Shown here one piece after another: positions 43,646 through 53,058 of a DNA stretch of 64,000 nucleotides (the first letter of the stretch is position 1; each line of letters begins with the position of its first letter). Below the pieces are notes generated by a model. That model ran no database searches. It was not told where the DNA came from and saw only the letters and a program-made list of their open reading frames with translations. The position numbers and the translations under genes were made by a program. This stretch comes from Guyparkeria sp. SCN-R1 (GTDB lineage: Bacteria; Pseudomonadota; Gammaproteobacteria; Halothiobacillales; Halothiobacillaceae), in NCBI RefSeq assembly GCF_003932495.1, contig NZ_QZMT01000002.1, positions 62,001 through 126,000 on the forward strand. Reading direction: 5' to 3'.

Positions 43646-43861
43646 TCAGCCCCCGCCGATCGCCTGGACGATCTCGACCCGATCGCTGTCGGCGACCACG
43701 GCGCTGGCGTGCTCGGCACGCGGGCAGATCTCGCCGTTGACCTCGACCGCGTAACGCTTGCCGCTCGTCCCGGCCAGCGTGACCAGCGCCTCGATCGTGG
43801 TGCCCTCGGGCACGTCGCGCGGCTCGCCGTTGAGCTCGATGCAGACGGTGGATTCGGCCAT
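43646..43861 (-). CDS. thiS: Sulfur carrier protein ThiS
   Basis: A 71-residue ubiquitin-like protein ending in the diglycine tail (IVQAIGGG), the site that is adenylated and thiocarboxylated for thiazole synthesis. The middle motif PEGTTIEALV fits ThiS. thiG, its usual neighbour, is not here; ggt follows instead. MoaD-type or other sulfur-carrier use therefore cannot be ruled out. Confidence 0.85.
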   Translation of the reverse strand: MAESTVCIELNGEPRDVPEGTTIEALVTLAGTSGKRYAVEVNGEICPRAEHASAVVADSDRVEIVQAIGGG

Positions 43862-43983
43862 CGTGTGTCTCCTGTGCCATCGGCCCGCCGGACCGAGTGG
43901 AAAGTTGCTACTGGTAGAATGGCGCACTGGCCGCCTGGGGGAAACTCTAGCGGCCAGTCCACCCATTTGTTCAGGCCGCCTCC

Positions 43984-44691
43984 ATGAGCGACACGCCCGC
44001 CCATCCAGCCCTGCCGTGGCAGGACATCGACACCGTGCTGCTCGACATGGACGGCACGCTGCTCGATCTCGACTTCGACGCCCGCTTCTGGAAGGAACAC
44101 TTCCCGCAGCGCTACGTCGAGCTGAGCGGGCTTGCCGAGCCCGAGGCGATGGCGCGGCTCAACGCCCGTTTCGAGGGCCTGCGCGGCCAGCTGGCCTGGT
44201 ACTGCCTCGATGACTGGCACCGTGCGCTGGCGCCAGACTGCCGCAACGAGCTCGACCTGATCGCCCTCAAGCGCGAGCTGGCCCACCACATCCGCTACCG
44301 CCACGGCGTGCCCGAATTCCTCGAGCGCCTGGGCGGGGCGGGCAAGCAGCGCGTGCTGGTGACCAATGCCCACCCGGCCAGCGTCGATCTCAAGTTCGAA
44401 CGGGTCGACCTCTACACGCGGCTCGACCGCCTGTTCAACGCCCACGAAATCGGCGCGGCCAAGGAGTCGCCCCGCTTCTGGGATCGGCTGGCCGAGCAAT
44501 TGCACTTCGACCCCGACCGAACCCTGCTGGTCGACGACAACCTGGTCGCCCTGGCGGCCGCCGAGGACTTCGGCATCCGACACCTGCGGGCGATCACCCT
44601 GCCCAACAGCCGCGGCGAGCCCATGGATACCGCGCCCTTCGAGCCGCTGGATGATTTCCTGGCCGCCACGGCGGTTCTGGCGACCCGGTAG
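43984..44691 (+). CDS. yrfG: HAD-family GMP/IMP nucleotidase YrfG
   Basis: A 235-residue HAD phosphatase of the YrfG group that dephosphorylates purine mononucleotides such as GMP and IMP. Motif I is VLLDMDGTLLDLDFD near 20, the conserved substrate segment is FWKEHFPQRY, motif II is LVTNAHP, and motif IV is LLVDDNLVAL. Divergent from thiS with a 122-base shared promoter region. Confidence 0.87.
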   Translation: MSDTPAHPALPWQDIDTVLLDMDGTLLDLDFDARFWKEHFPQRYVELSGLAEPEAMARLNARFEGLRGQLAWYCLDDWHRALAPDCRNELDLIALKRELAHHIRYRHGVPEFLERLGGAGKQRVLVTNAHPASVDLKFERVDLYTRLDRLFNAHEIGAAKESPRFWDRLAEQLHFDPDRTLLVDDNLVALAAAEDFGIRHLRAITLPNSRGEPMDTAPFEPLDDFLAATAVLATR

Positions 44692-44720
44692 CGACGGCCA
44701 AAGCCACGCCCCAAGGTTAC

Positions 44721-44788
44721 GTAGGAGCGGCTTTAGCCGCGAAAGGCCGCGGCAGACACCCGGCATTCGCGGCTAAAGCCGCTCCTAC
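44721..44788. repeat. REPIN-type inverted REP pair
   Basis: Same unit as at 41371: GTAGGAGCGGCTTTAGCCGC and its inverse around a different spacer of about 28 bases. It lies between the convergent yrfG and yggX genes. Confidence 0.92.
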
Positions 44789-44809
44789 AAGGGGCGTCGC
44801 GCGCTCCTC

Positions 44810-45091
44810 TTACTCGCCCTCGCTCGGCGGGACGTAGCCTTCCGGCTTGTCCTCGTTGCCCTCAAACAGGAATTTCTCCATCTCGCGGACCAGGAATTCG
44901 CGCGCCTTGGGATCGATCGGCGTCAGGCGATACTCGTTGATCAGCATGGTCTGGTGCGCCAGCCATTGCTGCCAGGCGGCCTTGGAGATGTTGTTGTAGA
45001 TGCGCTCACCCATCTCGCCCGGATAGGGCGGCTTGGGCAGGGCCTCGGCCTCGCACTGTAGGCGCTGGCAGAAAACGGTGCGGTCAGTCAT
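44810..45091 (-). CDS. yggX: Iron-trafficking / oxidative protection protein YggX
   Basis: A 93-residue protein of the YggX family, linked to protection of Fe-S clusters and Fe2+ handling. It begins with the conserved [20 protein letters not shown]-like segment carrying the single important Cys, followed by [23 protein letters not shown]. Downstream of mutY on the same strand, the standard arrangement. Confidence 0.94.
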   Translation of the reverse strand: MTDRTVFCQRLQCEAEALPKPPYPGEMGERIYNNISKAAWQQWLAHQTMLINEYRLTPIDPKAREFLVREMEKFLFEGNEDKPEGYVPPSEGE

Positions 45092-45262
45092 GAAAACCTC
45101 GTTCGCGACTCGATGCGGAATGTGTCCGGAATGATAACAGTGCCGGCAGGGACCACCGGCCAGTCAGTGCGCGGGATTCACCCTCACCGGATCGCCTTGG
45201 CGGCAAAATCGCCGGACCGACGCCCTACCGAAATGCCGTGATGCTCGAGAGACGGCCGGGAT

Positions 45263-46318
45263 TCACGATTGACCCAGTGCCGCCCCGCCGCGTTCGCGGA
45301 TCAGCCGCTGGATCGGGGCGGGCAGCCCCACCGGCGGCTCGTGGACCAGCTGGTCGACCGCATGCCATTCGCCATGGCGCTCGGCCACGGCAGCGGGCGC
45401 GACCTGCATGCCCCACACCTCGGCGGCCAGCTCGAAGTGACTGAAGACATGCCGCAGTTGCCCCAGCGCCTGCCAGTCATCGGCCGGCTTGAAACCAAGC
45501 TCGGCCAGCCGTTGATCGACCGCCTCGGGCGTCTCGCTCACCGGCAGGCAGGCCAGACCTCCCCAGATGCCGCTCGGCGGGCGTTTTTCCAGGAAAACAT
45601 GGCCGTCACCATCCTCCAGCCACAGCAACACCCGCTCGCGCACCGGCTTGGGCTTGCGCCGCCGGCGGACGGGCAACTCCTGCTCGCGTCCCTGCCGGCG
45701 TGCCCGACAGTCATCACGGACCGGGCAGACATCACAGCGGGGCGTGCCCCGCCGACAGACGGTCGCGCCCAGGTCCATGATTGCCTGGGTGTAGTCGGCC
45801 GCACGATCACCCGGGGTACGCTCATCGGCCAGCGCCCAGAGAACGCGCTGGGTCGCCGCCGCTTCCTGCGGGGTGTCGACGGCGGCATGACGGGCGAGCA
45901 CGCGCTTGACGTTGCCATCCAGGATCACCGCTCGGCAGTCGAAGGCCTGGGCGACGATCGCTGCGGCGGTGGACGGCCCCACACCCGGCAGGTCGCCCCA
46001 GCCCTCGACCGTTTCCGGCACGCCCGTTTGCGCCATTGTTCGAGCGGCGGCATGCAGGTTGCGGGCACGGGCGTAGTAACCGAGCCCCGACCAAAGCGAG
46101 AGCACGTAGTCCGCCTCGGCGGCCGCGAGCGCATCGATATTGGGGAATCGCGCCATGAATCGCTCGAAATACGGGACGACCGTGGCAACCTGGGTCTGCT
46201 GGAGCATGATCTCCGAGACCCACACCCGGTAGGGCGAACGCGGGTGCTGCCACGGCAGGTCATGCCGACCGTGGTCGTCAAACCAGGCCAGCAGCCGTTC
46301 GGCGAACGGCGCCGTCAC
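45263..46318 (-). CDS. mutY: A/G-specific adenine glycosylase
   Basis: A 351-residue DNA repair enzyme removing adenine mispaired with 8-oxoguanine. The catalytic Glu lies in SEIMLQQTQV, the helix-hairpin-helix is LPGVGPSTAAAIV, and the catalytic Asp is in VILDGNVKRVLARH. The 4Fe-4S ligands follow the classical Cx6Cx2Cx5C spacing (CRRGTPRCDVCPVRDDC). A NUDIX-like C-terminal domain (about 225-340) recognises 8-oxoG. Sits between asmA and yggX. Confidence 0.95.
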   Translation of the reverse strand: MTAPFAERLLAWFDDHGRHDLPWQHPRSPYRVWVSEIMLQQTQVATVVPYFERFMARFPNIDALAAAEADYVLSLWSGLGYYARARNLHAAARTMAQTGVPETVEGWGDLPGVGPSTAAAIVAQAFDCRAVILDGNVKRVLARHAAVDTPQEAAATQRVLWALADERTPGDRAADYTQAIMDLGATVCRRGTPRCDVCPVRDDCRARRQGREQELPVRRRRKPKPVRERVLLWLEDGDGHVFLEKRPPSGIWGGLACLPVSETPEAVDQRLAELGFKPADDWQALGQLRHVFSHFELAAEVWGMQVAPAAVAERHGEWHAVDQLVHEPPVGLPAPIQRLIRERGGAALGQS

Positions 46319-46370
46319 GGCCCGCGACGGGGGCGATCGGCTGATCGCATGACGGCTGCACCGGACCGAC

Positions 46371-48773
46371 TCACAGGCCGAAACCCTTGAGCAACTCCTT
46401 GACCGCGTCGCCGCCCTTCTCGTCCAGACGCTTGTCGATCTCTTCCTCGACGCGCGTTTTCACCTCGCCCTTCGCCGCTTCCCTGGCCAGCGATTCGAGG
46501 TCGAGCGAGATCGACGGGTCGCTGAATGCGCCCTTGATGCGGATCGGCACCGGCACCTGCTTGAGGCGCTCGAGATCCTTGCCGCCCTGGCCGGTGGCGG
46601 TATTCACCACGGTGACGGTCAGGCCGTAGTCGATCTGCTCTCGCGGCAGGTCGACCTCGCCCTTGCCGGCGACCCGTAGCAGCGGGGAGGAGCCGGCAAG
46701 ATCGTCATTGCGCACCACGCCGTTGCGGATGACGGCCGTGCCGGTGATGGCCGTGAAGTCGGTGGACAGCTCTTCGGGCTCCGGCTCGGTCTTGCCCTCG
46801 AGGCGCGCCTGGGCTCGGCGCAGCAGGTAGCCGATGTCGAAGCCCCTGATCTTGCCATCGCGCAAGGAGAAATCGGCATTGCCGTCGAGCCCCGACTTGA
46901 GCTGATCGACCCGTTTGCCTTGGGTGGTGACGTCGAAGGAGATGTCACCCTTGCCGAGCAGCCGATCCTCGTCCATTACCGCGATGAGCAACGGTTGCAG
47001 CGAGACGCCCTGCACGTGCCCCTTGCCGGCGTAGCTCGGCACCTCGCCACGCACGTCCAGCGCACCGCTGGCGTCGATCGCCCCGTCGAAGGCATTGGCG
47101 GTCAACTCAGCCAGTTGCAGCTGGCCACCGGCCGCCGTCAGGTGCACCACCGGGCTGCTCAGGCGGTAGTCCTCGTAGCGAAGGCTTTCCAGCTGCAGCC
47201 GGGCATCGAGGTTGAGCCCGCGCAGGGTCTCGACCGGCAAGTCGATCTCGGCGTTCTTGGTGGCGGCCTTGCTCTGCGCACTGCCGCCATTGCCCGAACC
47301 GGACGATTCGCTGGCGTCCTTGTCGCCTTCGGTCTTGGGCGCGAGGTACGGGTTGGCGTCGAAATCACCGCCCTGCAGCCGGGCCAGAAGGCGCCCGGAT
47401 TCGAGGTTGTCGATACCGGCACGGCCGGTCAGCTCCTGACCGTCGAGCGTGACGCGCAGATCGTTGAGCATCGCCCGCGACGGGGTCACGTCGATCTGCC
47501 CCGTCATCGCGAATTGGCGCAGCGCATCGTCCGAGCGCATCTCGGGCACGATCATGCCCAGCCGATCGGCCAGCTCGCGCGGATCGAAGGCGGCAATCTC
47601 GATCGGACCGGAGGAGACCAGCTCGCCCGTGTTCAGACCGCTGACATCGATCTGCCCCGAGCCCCTGACCGGATCGGAGGCGAACACAAGATCGCTGATC
47701 GAAGCGGTACCGGCGGCCAGATCGGCGTCAACTACCGCGCTGGCAGAAACGCTCACCGTGCCGTCAACCTCGGGAAGCCCCTTGAGATCGGCGCTCAGGG
47801 AGAGGCGCGGCAGCTGGTAGCGCCCGGCGGCCCAGTCGGCCTCCAGCACCGTCTCCAGCCGACTCTCGAGGTAGGTCAATGGGCCGACGCCCTTGCCGTT
47901 CAGGTCGAGCACCACGCCATCGAGCCGCGCCTGTGACTTGCCGGCACGCACGTCGGCCTTCTCGACCTGCAGCATCGCCTCGATGCGCTCGGGCAGGCCG
48001 GCCTCGGCTCCGTCGTCGTGGCTGGCCACCAGGTTGAGCTCGAGATCCTCGAACAGCATGTCCTGACGGTCTAGCCACAACTGGGCCTTCGTGGTCAGAT
48101 CGACGCTGCCGTTCAGGACTGGCATGTCGGGCATCGCCAGGCGAAAGCCCGAGACCAGTTCGATGTCGGTCGGCGTGCCGTCGGCCAGTTCGCCGGTCGT
48201 GAGAGCCAGCCCGTCGATGGTCAACTGCTGATCGGCCTGCTCGTCCCGCCAGTGCAGGGTGGCATTGCGGATGTCGACACCGCCGACAGTGAGCACGAGC
48301 GACGGCCCGCCGCCATCCTGCGGCTCGACCCTCTCCGGCTCGGAACCTGATGCCTCGGCCGACTCGGCGGAGCGCTCGAGCAAGTCGTCCCAATTGTTGC
48401 GCCCGTCCTCGAGGCGGGTCAGGTGAATCTGCGCGTCTTCGAGCAGTAGGGTGCCGATCTCGAACTCGCCACGCAGCAGCGGCAGGAGCGCGGCCTGTGC
48501 CTCGAGCCGCTTGACCTCGATCATCGACTCGGGCTCGAAGCCCTCGGCATTGGCCAGCACCACGTCCTCGGTGGCCGCCCCCAGCCAGGGGAAGATCGTT
48601 ACCGACAGGTCACCGTTGAACTGGATGCTGCGCCCGGTTTCTTTTTCGACCTGGGCGGCGATCTGCGGCTTGTAGTCGTTGGGATCGAAGGTCAGGGCGA
48701 AGGCGACGATCGCCAGGATGGCGACCAACACGATCGCGACGAAAAGCAGGCCAATGCGCTTGATCCATTTCAT
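46371..48773 (-). CDS. asmA: AsmA family envelope protein
   Basis: An 800-residue protein with one N-terminal membrane anchor (about residues 5-28, KWIKRIGLLFVAIVLVAILA) and a large periplasmic AsmA repeat domain. The segment FDPNDYKPQIAAQVEKETGR and the C-terminal GLDGNADFSLRDGKIRGFDIGYL are typical. AsmA-like proteins are thought to affect outer membrane assembly and lipid transport across the periplasm. The start is the Met before the anchor; the frame runs on upstream with no homology. Upstream of mutY on the same strand. Confidence 0.9.
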   Translation of the reverse strand: MKWIKRIGLLFVAIVLVAILAIVAFALTFDPNDYKPQIAAQVEKETGRSIQFNGDLSVTIFPWLGAATEDVVLANAEGFEPESMIEVKRLEAQAALLPLLRGEFEIGTLLLEDAQIHLTRLEDGRNNWDDLLERSAESAEASGSEPERVEPQDGGGPSLVLTVGGVDIRNATLHWRDEQADQQLTIDGLALTTGELADGTPTDIELVSGFRLAMPDMPVLNGSVDLTTKAQLWLDRQDMLFEDLELNLVASHDDGAEAGLPERIEAMLQVEKADVRAGKSQARLDGVVLDLNGKGVGPLTYLESRLETVLEADWAAGRYQLPRLSLSADLKGLPEVDGTVSVSASAVVDADLAAGTASISDLVFASDPVRGSGQIDVSGLNTGELVSSGPIEIAAFDPRELADRLGMIVPEMRSDDALRQFAMTGQIDVTPSRAMLNDLRVTLDGQELTGRAGIDNLESGRLLARLQGGDFDANPYLAPKTEGDKDASESSGSGNGGSAQSKAATKNAEIDLPVETLRGLNLDARLQLESLRYEDYRLSSPVVHLTAAGGQLQLAELTANAFDGAIDASGALDVRGEVPSYAGKGHVQGVSLQPLLIAVMDEDRLLGKGDISFDVTTQGKRVDQLKSGLDGNADFSLRDGKIRGFDIGYLLRRAQARLEGKTEPEPEELSTDFTAITGTAVIRNGVVRNDDLAGSSPLLRVAGKGEVDLPREQIDYGLTVTVVNTATGQGGKDLERLKQVPVPIRIKGAFSDPSISLDLESLAREAAKGEVKTRVEEEIDKRLDEKGGDAVKELLKGFGL

Positions 48774-48974
48774 GCAGGGTCGTCCTCGAATGTCGATGGC
48801 CGGGCAAGTGTGCCCGGTTGGTCCGATCGGCCCGGTCGATTCGCGTGGTTCGGGCGCAATCCGGACTAGGATTGGTTCAGACTTTAGCAGACAATAGGCG
48901 TTGCCAGACCGGGCGTTCGCAGGTGTCGAAACGTCCGGCAACGCGTACATACACTGTCAGCGAAACGACCGACC

Positions 48975-49202
48975 ATGAGCATCACCGTCCGCCTGTTTGC
49001 CAGCCTGCGCGAGCGCATTGGCTTCGACGAGACCCGGCTCGACCAGACCCCCGCCACCGTGGCCGAGGCTTGGCAGCGGGTCACCGACATCGAGCGCCCC
49101 AGCAACACCCTGGCGGCCGTCAATCACGAATATGTCGACCTGGACCATCCGCTCTCGGATGGCGACGAGGTCGCGTTCTTCCCACCGGTGACCGGAGGCT
49201 GA
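48975..49202 (+). CDS. MoaD/ThiS-like sulfur carrier protein
   Basis: A 75-residue ubiquitin-fold protein resembling MoaD, the small subunit of molybdopterin synthase (MSITVRLFASLRERIG... PLSDGDEVAFFPPVTGG). The Gly-Gly C-terminus that carries thiocarboxylate is present. No moaE, moaA or moaC gene is nearby; a small membrane protein gene follows three bases after the stop. It may serve Moco synthesis with moa genes elsewhere or another sulfur-transfer pathway. Confidence 0.85.
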   Translation: MSITVRLFASLRERIGFDETRLDQTPATVAEAWQRVTDIERPSNTLAAVNHEYVDLDHPLSDGDEVAFFPPVTGG

Positions 49203-49205
49203 GCC

Positions 49206-49562
49206 ATGGCCAAGAAGCTGCCCGCCAACGAAATGCACCGGGAGATGCGCCAGATCATTTCCCGCCGACGCCGGCTGATTCGCATCTGGCCGGCGATCGC
49301 CTTGCTGCTGGGTGCGGTGACCATCGGCTTCTACGTCTGGGCCTTCTTCCAGCGTCCCATCCTGGTCAATCCGCTGCACGTGCTCGAACTGATGCAGACC
49401 GGCAACCTCGACTCGGCCACCCAGGCCCTGCTGGCCGTGACCGCGCCGATGCTGTTCCTGGCCGTGGGGTTGCTGGTGCTCCTGCTGCTGGCCTTCGTCA
49501 CCGCCGGGCTGGTCAGCGAGGGCCGGCTGATGCGCGTGCTCGAGAAGAACCTGTCGCGCTGA
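49206..49562 (+). CDS. Small two-helix membrane protein
   Basis: A 118-residue protein I do not recognise. A basic N-terminus (about 25 residues, ISRRRRLIRI) precedes two hydrophobic segments at about 27-48 and 76-103, with a basic C-terminus. This predicts a hairpin inner-membrane protein with both ends inside. It follows the MoaD-like gene by three bases and is presumably co-transcribed. Confidence 0.78.
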   Translation: MAKKLPANEMHREMRQIISRRRRLIRIWPAIALLLGAVTIGFYVWAFFQRPILVNPLHVLELMQTGNLDSATQALLAVTAPMLFLAVGLLVLLLLAFVTAGLVSEGRLMRVLEKNLSR

Positions 49563-49631
49563 CCCCGACCGTCTCCGAGCCAAGCACCCTCCGCGTCACA
49601 CAAGCGTCAAGATCGTCGCGTAAACAATCAC

Positions 49632-49660
49632 TTGACTGGATTGCCCGTTCGCCCGACATT
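49632..49660 (+). promoter_or_regulatory. Sigma70-like promoter upstream of CBM48 gene
   Basis: TTGACT (49632-49637) and GACATT (49655-49660) are 17 bases apart. The downstream leader contains two perfect inverted repeats, ACATTGC-TTAG-GCAATGT and CCGAC...GTCGG, before the Shine-Dalgarno GAGGGAA. Confidence 0.5.
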
Positions 49661-49721
49661 GCTTAGGCAATGTAAGGCGACCGACGCCCGGTCGGCTTTG
49701 TGTGTCAATGGAGGGAAGGCC

Positions 49722-50027
49722 ATGTCGATCACGAAAAAACCGCTCAAGGTACGTCCCGAGTGTCGCGTCACCTTCAGTTACCGCCCGAACGACGGCGAGA
49801 AACATCGCGTCGAAGTGCGCGGCGATTTTAACGGCTGGGGTGATGAAACGTTACCGCTCAAACGCCAGCGCGACGGCAGCTACCGGACCTCGGTCAGCCT
49901 GCCACAGGGCAGCGAGTACGCCTTCCGCTACCTGATCGACGAGGAACGGTGGGACAACGACGAGGCGGCCGACGACTACGTGCCCAACCCGTACGGCACC
50001 GGCGACAACGGCGTGCTGCGCACCTGA
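49722..50027 (+). CDS. Stand-alone CBM48 / isoamylase-N-like protein
   Basis: A 101-residue protein consisting of a single early-set carbohydrate-binding module of the CBM48/AMPK-beta glycogen-binding type. The signature VEVRGDFNGWGDETLPLKRQ and YAFRYLIDEERWDND are visible. No catalytic domain is attached. It may bind glycogen or other glucans, or act as a regulatory module. The start has a GAGGGAA Shine-Dalgarno; earlier in-frame ATG codons are rejected. Confidence 0.85.
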   Translation: MSITKKPLKVRPECRVTFSYRPNDGEKHRVEVRGDFNGWGDETLPLKRQRDGSYRTSVSLPQGSEYAFRYLIDEERWDNDEAADDYVPNPYGTGDNGVLRT

Positions 50028-50102
50028 GCGCCGTCCTGCCGAGACGCGGGGGCGACCGGGAAATTTTTCGGGACCAATTCGAGGGTGTCCCGCCCGGGAA
50101 CC

Positions 50103-50861
50103 TCAGCCGCGCGTCAGGCGCAGGCGTTGCAGGCGCATGACCTCGCGGTCGATCAGCTGGCTGTCGCGCGGGGGAAGCGCGGCGAATTCCAGGCCGTAGA
50201 CCACGCTCTTGCCCACGCCCGGGCGGCGGTTGCGGACAATGAACTCCAGGCGCACGTCGATGCCCTCGCCGACCTTCAGGCGCGCGGCGCTGACCTCGTC
50301 GCCGGGCTTGAGCCCCGGGTCCTTGTCTCCGACCACGCTCACGGCACAACCGGTGGCCGAAAGGTTGACCACGTCGCCGGACGTGACGCCTCGCGGCGGC
50401 GACGGGCAGAAGGCCAGCGTGCCGGGCACATCCGGGGGAAGGTCGATGCGAAAGGCCGCCCGGCGCTGGAGACGCTGCATCACCTCGGGATAGCCGACAC
50501 TCAGGTAGCAATCGCCACCCTCTTCACGGGTCGCGAGATCGGCGGAATAGAACCAGTTCAGCAGACCGTCGACGACCGCCTGCAAACGCACCCGCCCGGC
50601 GTTGAGCACGTGACGCAGCACCACGGGGTCCGGGCAGTCGAGCACCAGCCGCCGGGCCTCGGATTCGTTGCCCACCACCTGTACCTGGCCCTGGAAATCC
50701 GGGTCGTCATCGGGGATCAGCCAGACATGTCCGCGGGCCTCGTACAGTCGCTCGAGCGAGCGCTCGATGGCGCGAGGAGAGCGGACGGTTTTGATGTCCT
50801 GATCGTCCAAGACCGATGACTCCGGATCCGTGGGTTCGGCCGGGCGGCGGACGCCGCCCAA
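50103..50861 (-). CDS. YcgR-like PilZ domain protein
   Basis: A 252-residue protein with an N-terminal YcgR-like region (about 30-125) and a C-terminal PilZ domain (about 130-235). The c-di-GMP-binding motifs are [10 protein letters not shown] (RxxxR) and NLSATGCAV (N/DxSxxG). It is probably a c-di-GMP effector for motility or surface functions. The only workable start in this frame is TTG at 50861 or a later non-ATG codon, so the N-terminus is uncertain. Confidence 0.82.
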   Translation of the reverse strand: MGGVRRPAEPTDPESSVLDDQDIKTVRSPRAIERSLERLYEARGHVWLIPDDDPDFQGQVQVVGNESEARRLVLDCPDPVVLRHVLNAGRVRLQAVVDGLLNWFYSADLATREEGGDCYLSVGYPEVMQRLQRRAAFRIDLPPDVPGTLAFCPSPPRGVTSGDVVNLSATGCAVSVVGDKDPGLKPGDEVSAARLKVGEGIDVRLEFIVRNRRPGVGKSVVYGLEFAALPPRDSQLIDREVMRLQRLRLTRG

Positions 50862-50944
50862 GCATGAGCGTCGACAAGCATACCCATTTTGGCCTTACCC
50901 TGCAGCCGCCCGGAAACCGCATGCCAGCGCCGCTCGTCGGCCGT

Positions 50945-50973
50945 GGTTCGGTTGCTGCCGGCGATCGGTTACT
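50945..50973 (+). promoter_or_regulatory. Possible fbp promoter
   Basis: TTCGGT and TACTAT are separated by 17 bases about 120 bases before the fbp start. The -35 match is poor. Confidence 0.35.
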
Positions 50974-51093
50974 ATAGGCGCCGATTTTTGTAGCAGGGCG
51001 GCTCTGAATGCTCGGGACGTTCTTCCTAACCATTCAAAGACTTCCTGTCTCCAAGATCCGTTTAACCATTCGACTGACACAGAGGACTTTTCC

Positions 51094-52098
51094 ATGTCTG
51101 AAGCCAAGCGACTTTCGCAGTACCTGGCCGAGCACCAGCGCCAGGGCCGCGTCGACGCCGATTTCGTCGGCCTGATCAGCGACGTGGCTGCCGGCTGCAA
51201 GCTGATCGCCGACCAGGTCGGCCGCGGCAACCTCATCGGCCTGCTGGGCTCCGCCGAGACCGAGAACGTCCAGGGCGAGACCCAGAAGAAGCTCGATATC
51301 ATCTCCAATGACGAGTTCACCGACATCCTCACCGAGGGTGGCCACGTCGCGGGTCTCGCCTCCGAGGAAATGGACGAGGTCTACGACCTGCCGGCGGGCA
51401 AGCACCGCGGCCCGTACCTGTGCACCTACGACCCGCTGGACGGCTCGTCGAACATCGACGTCAACGTCACCGTCGGCACCATCTTCTCCGTGCTCAAGGC
51501 CCCCACCGGCAAGGAGAACCCGACCGAGGAAGACTTCATGCAGCCGGGCACCGAGCAGGTCGCCGCCGGCTACGTGACCTACGGCCCGTCCACCATCCTG
51601 GTCCTGACCATCGGTGACGGCGTCGACGGCTTCACGCTCGACCGTTCGGTCGGCGAGTTCAAGCTGACGCACCCGAACATGACCATCCCGGAAGACACCG
51701 CCGAGTTCGCCATCAACATGTCGAACCAGCGTTTCTGGGATGCGCCGGTCAAGCGCTACGTCGACGAGTGCCTCGCCGGCACCGAAGGCGAGCGTGACAA
51801 GGACTTCAACATGCGCTGGGTCGCCTCGATGGTCGCCGAAGTGCACCGCATCCTGGTGCGTGGCGGCGTGTTCATGTACCCGATCGACAGCAAGCACCGC
51901 GAGCGCGGCGGCAAGCTGCGCCTGATGTACGAGGCGAACCCGATGTCCATGATCGTCGAGCAGGCCGGCGGCCTGTCGATCACCGGCCCGGACCGGATCA
52001 TGACCATCGAGCCGGAAAAGCTGCACCAGCGCGTGCCGGTCATCCTGGGCTCCAAGAACGAAGTCCAGCGCCTCTGGGATTACCACAAGGAAGGCTAA
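51094..52098 (+). CDS. fbp: Fructose-1,6-bisphosphatase class 1
   Basis: A 334-residue enzyme hydrolysing fructose-1,6-bisphosphate, needed for gluconeogenesis and the Calvin cycle. Conserved metal and substrate blocks are LASEEMDEV (Glu), [19 protein letters not shown] (Asp, Asp-Gly-Ser), MYPID (near 265), [21 protein letters not shown] and the C-terminal [12 protein letters not shown]. Single gene with its own promoter region and a strong terminator. In a sulfur-oxidising autotroph it would serve CO2 fixation. Confidence 0.95.
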   Translation: MSEAKRLSQYLAEHQRQGRVDADFVGLISDVAAGCKLIADQVGRGNLIGLLGSAETENVQGETQKKLDIISNDEFTDILTEGGHVAGLASEEMDEVYDLPAGKHRGPYLCTYDPLDGSSNIDVNVTVGTIFSVLKAPTGKENPTEEDFMQPGTEQVAAGYVTYGPSTILVLTIGDGVDGFTLDRSVGEFKLTHPNMTIPEDTAEFAINMSNQRFWDAPVKRYVDECLAGTEGERDKDFNMRWVASMVAEVHRILVRGGVFMYPIDSKHRERGGKLRLMYEANPMSMIVEQAGGLSITGPDRIMTIEPEKLHQRVPVILGSKNEVQRLWDYHKEG

Positions 52099-52124
52099 GG
52101 CCTTCCGGACAACCCGGATGCAAG

Positions 52125-52163
52125 AAAGCCCCGCGGGTCATCGACTCGCGGGGCTTTTTCTTT
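52125..52163 (+). terminator. Terminator after fbp
   Basis: AAAGCCCCGCG pairs with CGCGGGGCTTT around an 11-base loop and runs into TTTTTCTTTT. Confidence 0.94.
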
Positions 52164-52191
52164 TCAGGGCTGGATGCTGAAAGCGTGAAGC

Positions 52192-53007
52192 TTAGCCGTA
52201 CCGCCCGGTGATGTAGTCCTCGGTCTGCTGCTTTTCCGGGGTGGAGAACATGGTCGCGGTGTCGTTGTACTCGATCACCTTGCCCAGGTGAAAGAACGCG
52301 GTGTAATCGGCGACCCGTGCGGCCTGCTGCATGTTGTGGGTGACGACGACAATGGTGAAGTCACGCTTGAGCTCGTGCATCAACTCCTCGATCGTGGCCG
52401 TGGAGATCGGATCGAGCGCGGAGGTGGGCTCGTCCATCAGGATCACGCTCGGCTGCACGGCGATCGTCCGGGCGATGCACAAGCGCTGCTGCTGGCCACC
52501 GGAGAGCGACGTCCCCGGCTTGTCCAGCTGATCCTTGACCTCGTCCCACAGGCCGGCGGCGCGCAGCGACTGCTCGACCAGCTCGTCCTGCTCACTGCCC
52601 TTGCTGACGATGTCGTGCATGCGCGGCGCGTAGGCGATGTTCTCGTAGATGCTTTTGGGGAACGGGTTGGGCTTCTGGAACACCATGCCCACCTTCTTGC
52701 GCAGGGCGACCTCGTCGACCTGCTTGGAGAGCACGTTCCGGCCTTCCATCACGACCTCGCCCTCGGCACGCACCGACGGGATCAGGTCGTTCATGCGGTT
52801 CAGGCAGCGCAGGAAGGTGGACTTACCGCAACCCGACGGCCCGATCAGCGCGGTGATGTTGTTCTGGTAGATATCCAGATCGATGCCGTGAAGCGCCTGC
52901 TTGTCCCCGTACCAGAGCTTGAGATCGCGCACGGTCAGCTCGAGGTCGTGGGTGGTCTCCTGGTTGAAGGTGACCGGGGCACCGGGGGATGCGAGTTTGG
53001 TTGTCAT
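52192..53007 (-). CDS. pstB: Phosphate ABC transporter ATPase
   Basis: A 271-residue ATPase energising high-affinity phosphate import at the inner membrane. Walker A is GPSGCGKST, the Q-loop [15 protein letters not shown], the signature [13 protein letters not shown] and Walker [14 protein letters not shown]. It is the last gene of pstSCAB here and is separated from pstA by 262 bases that include a foldback MITE, unlike the usual tight junction. phoU is not downstream in this window. Confidence 0.96.
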   Translation of the reverse strand: MTTKLASPGAPVTFNQETTHDLELTVRDLKLWYGDKQALHGIDLDIYQNNITALIGPSGCGKSTFLRCLNRMNDLIPSVRAEGEVVMEGRNVLSKQVDEVALRKKVGMVFQKPNPFPKSIYENIAYAPRMHDIVSKGSEQDELVEQSLRAAGLWDEVKDQLDKPGTSLSGGQQQRLCIARTIAVQPSVILMDEPTSALDPISTATIEELMHELKRDFTIVVVTHNMQQAARVADYTAFFHLGKVIEYNDTATMFSTPEKQQTEDYITGRYG

Positions 53008-53058
53008 GCTCGCCGTACCTGTCGTTGGTTGACGTGTGGGAAAAAGTGGTTAGGCCGC

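Noticed and set aside
43862-43983. A possible thiamine (TPP) riboswitch upstream of thiS.
   Set aside because: The conserved CTGAGA and related core motifs are absent and the region is shared with a divergent gene.
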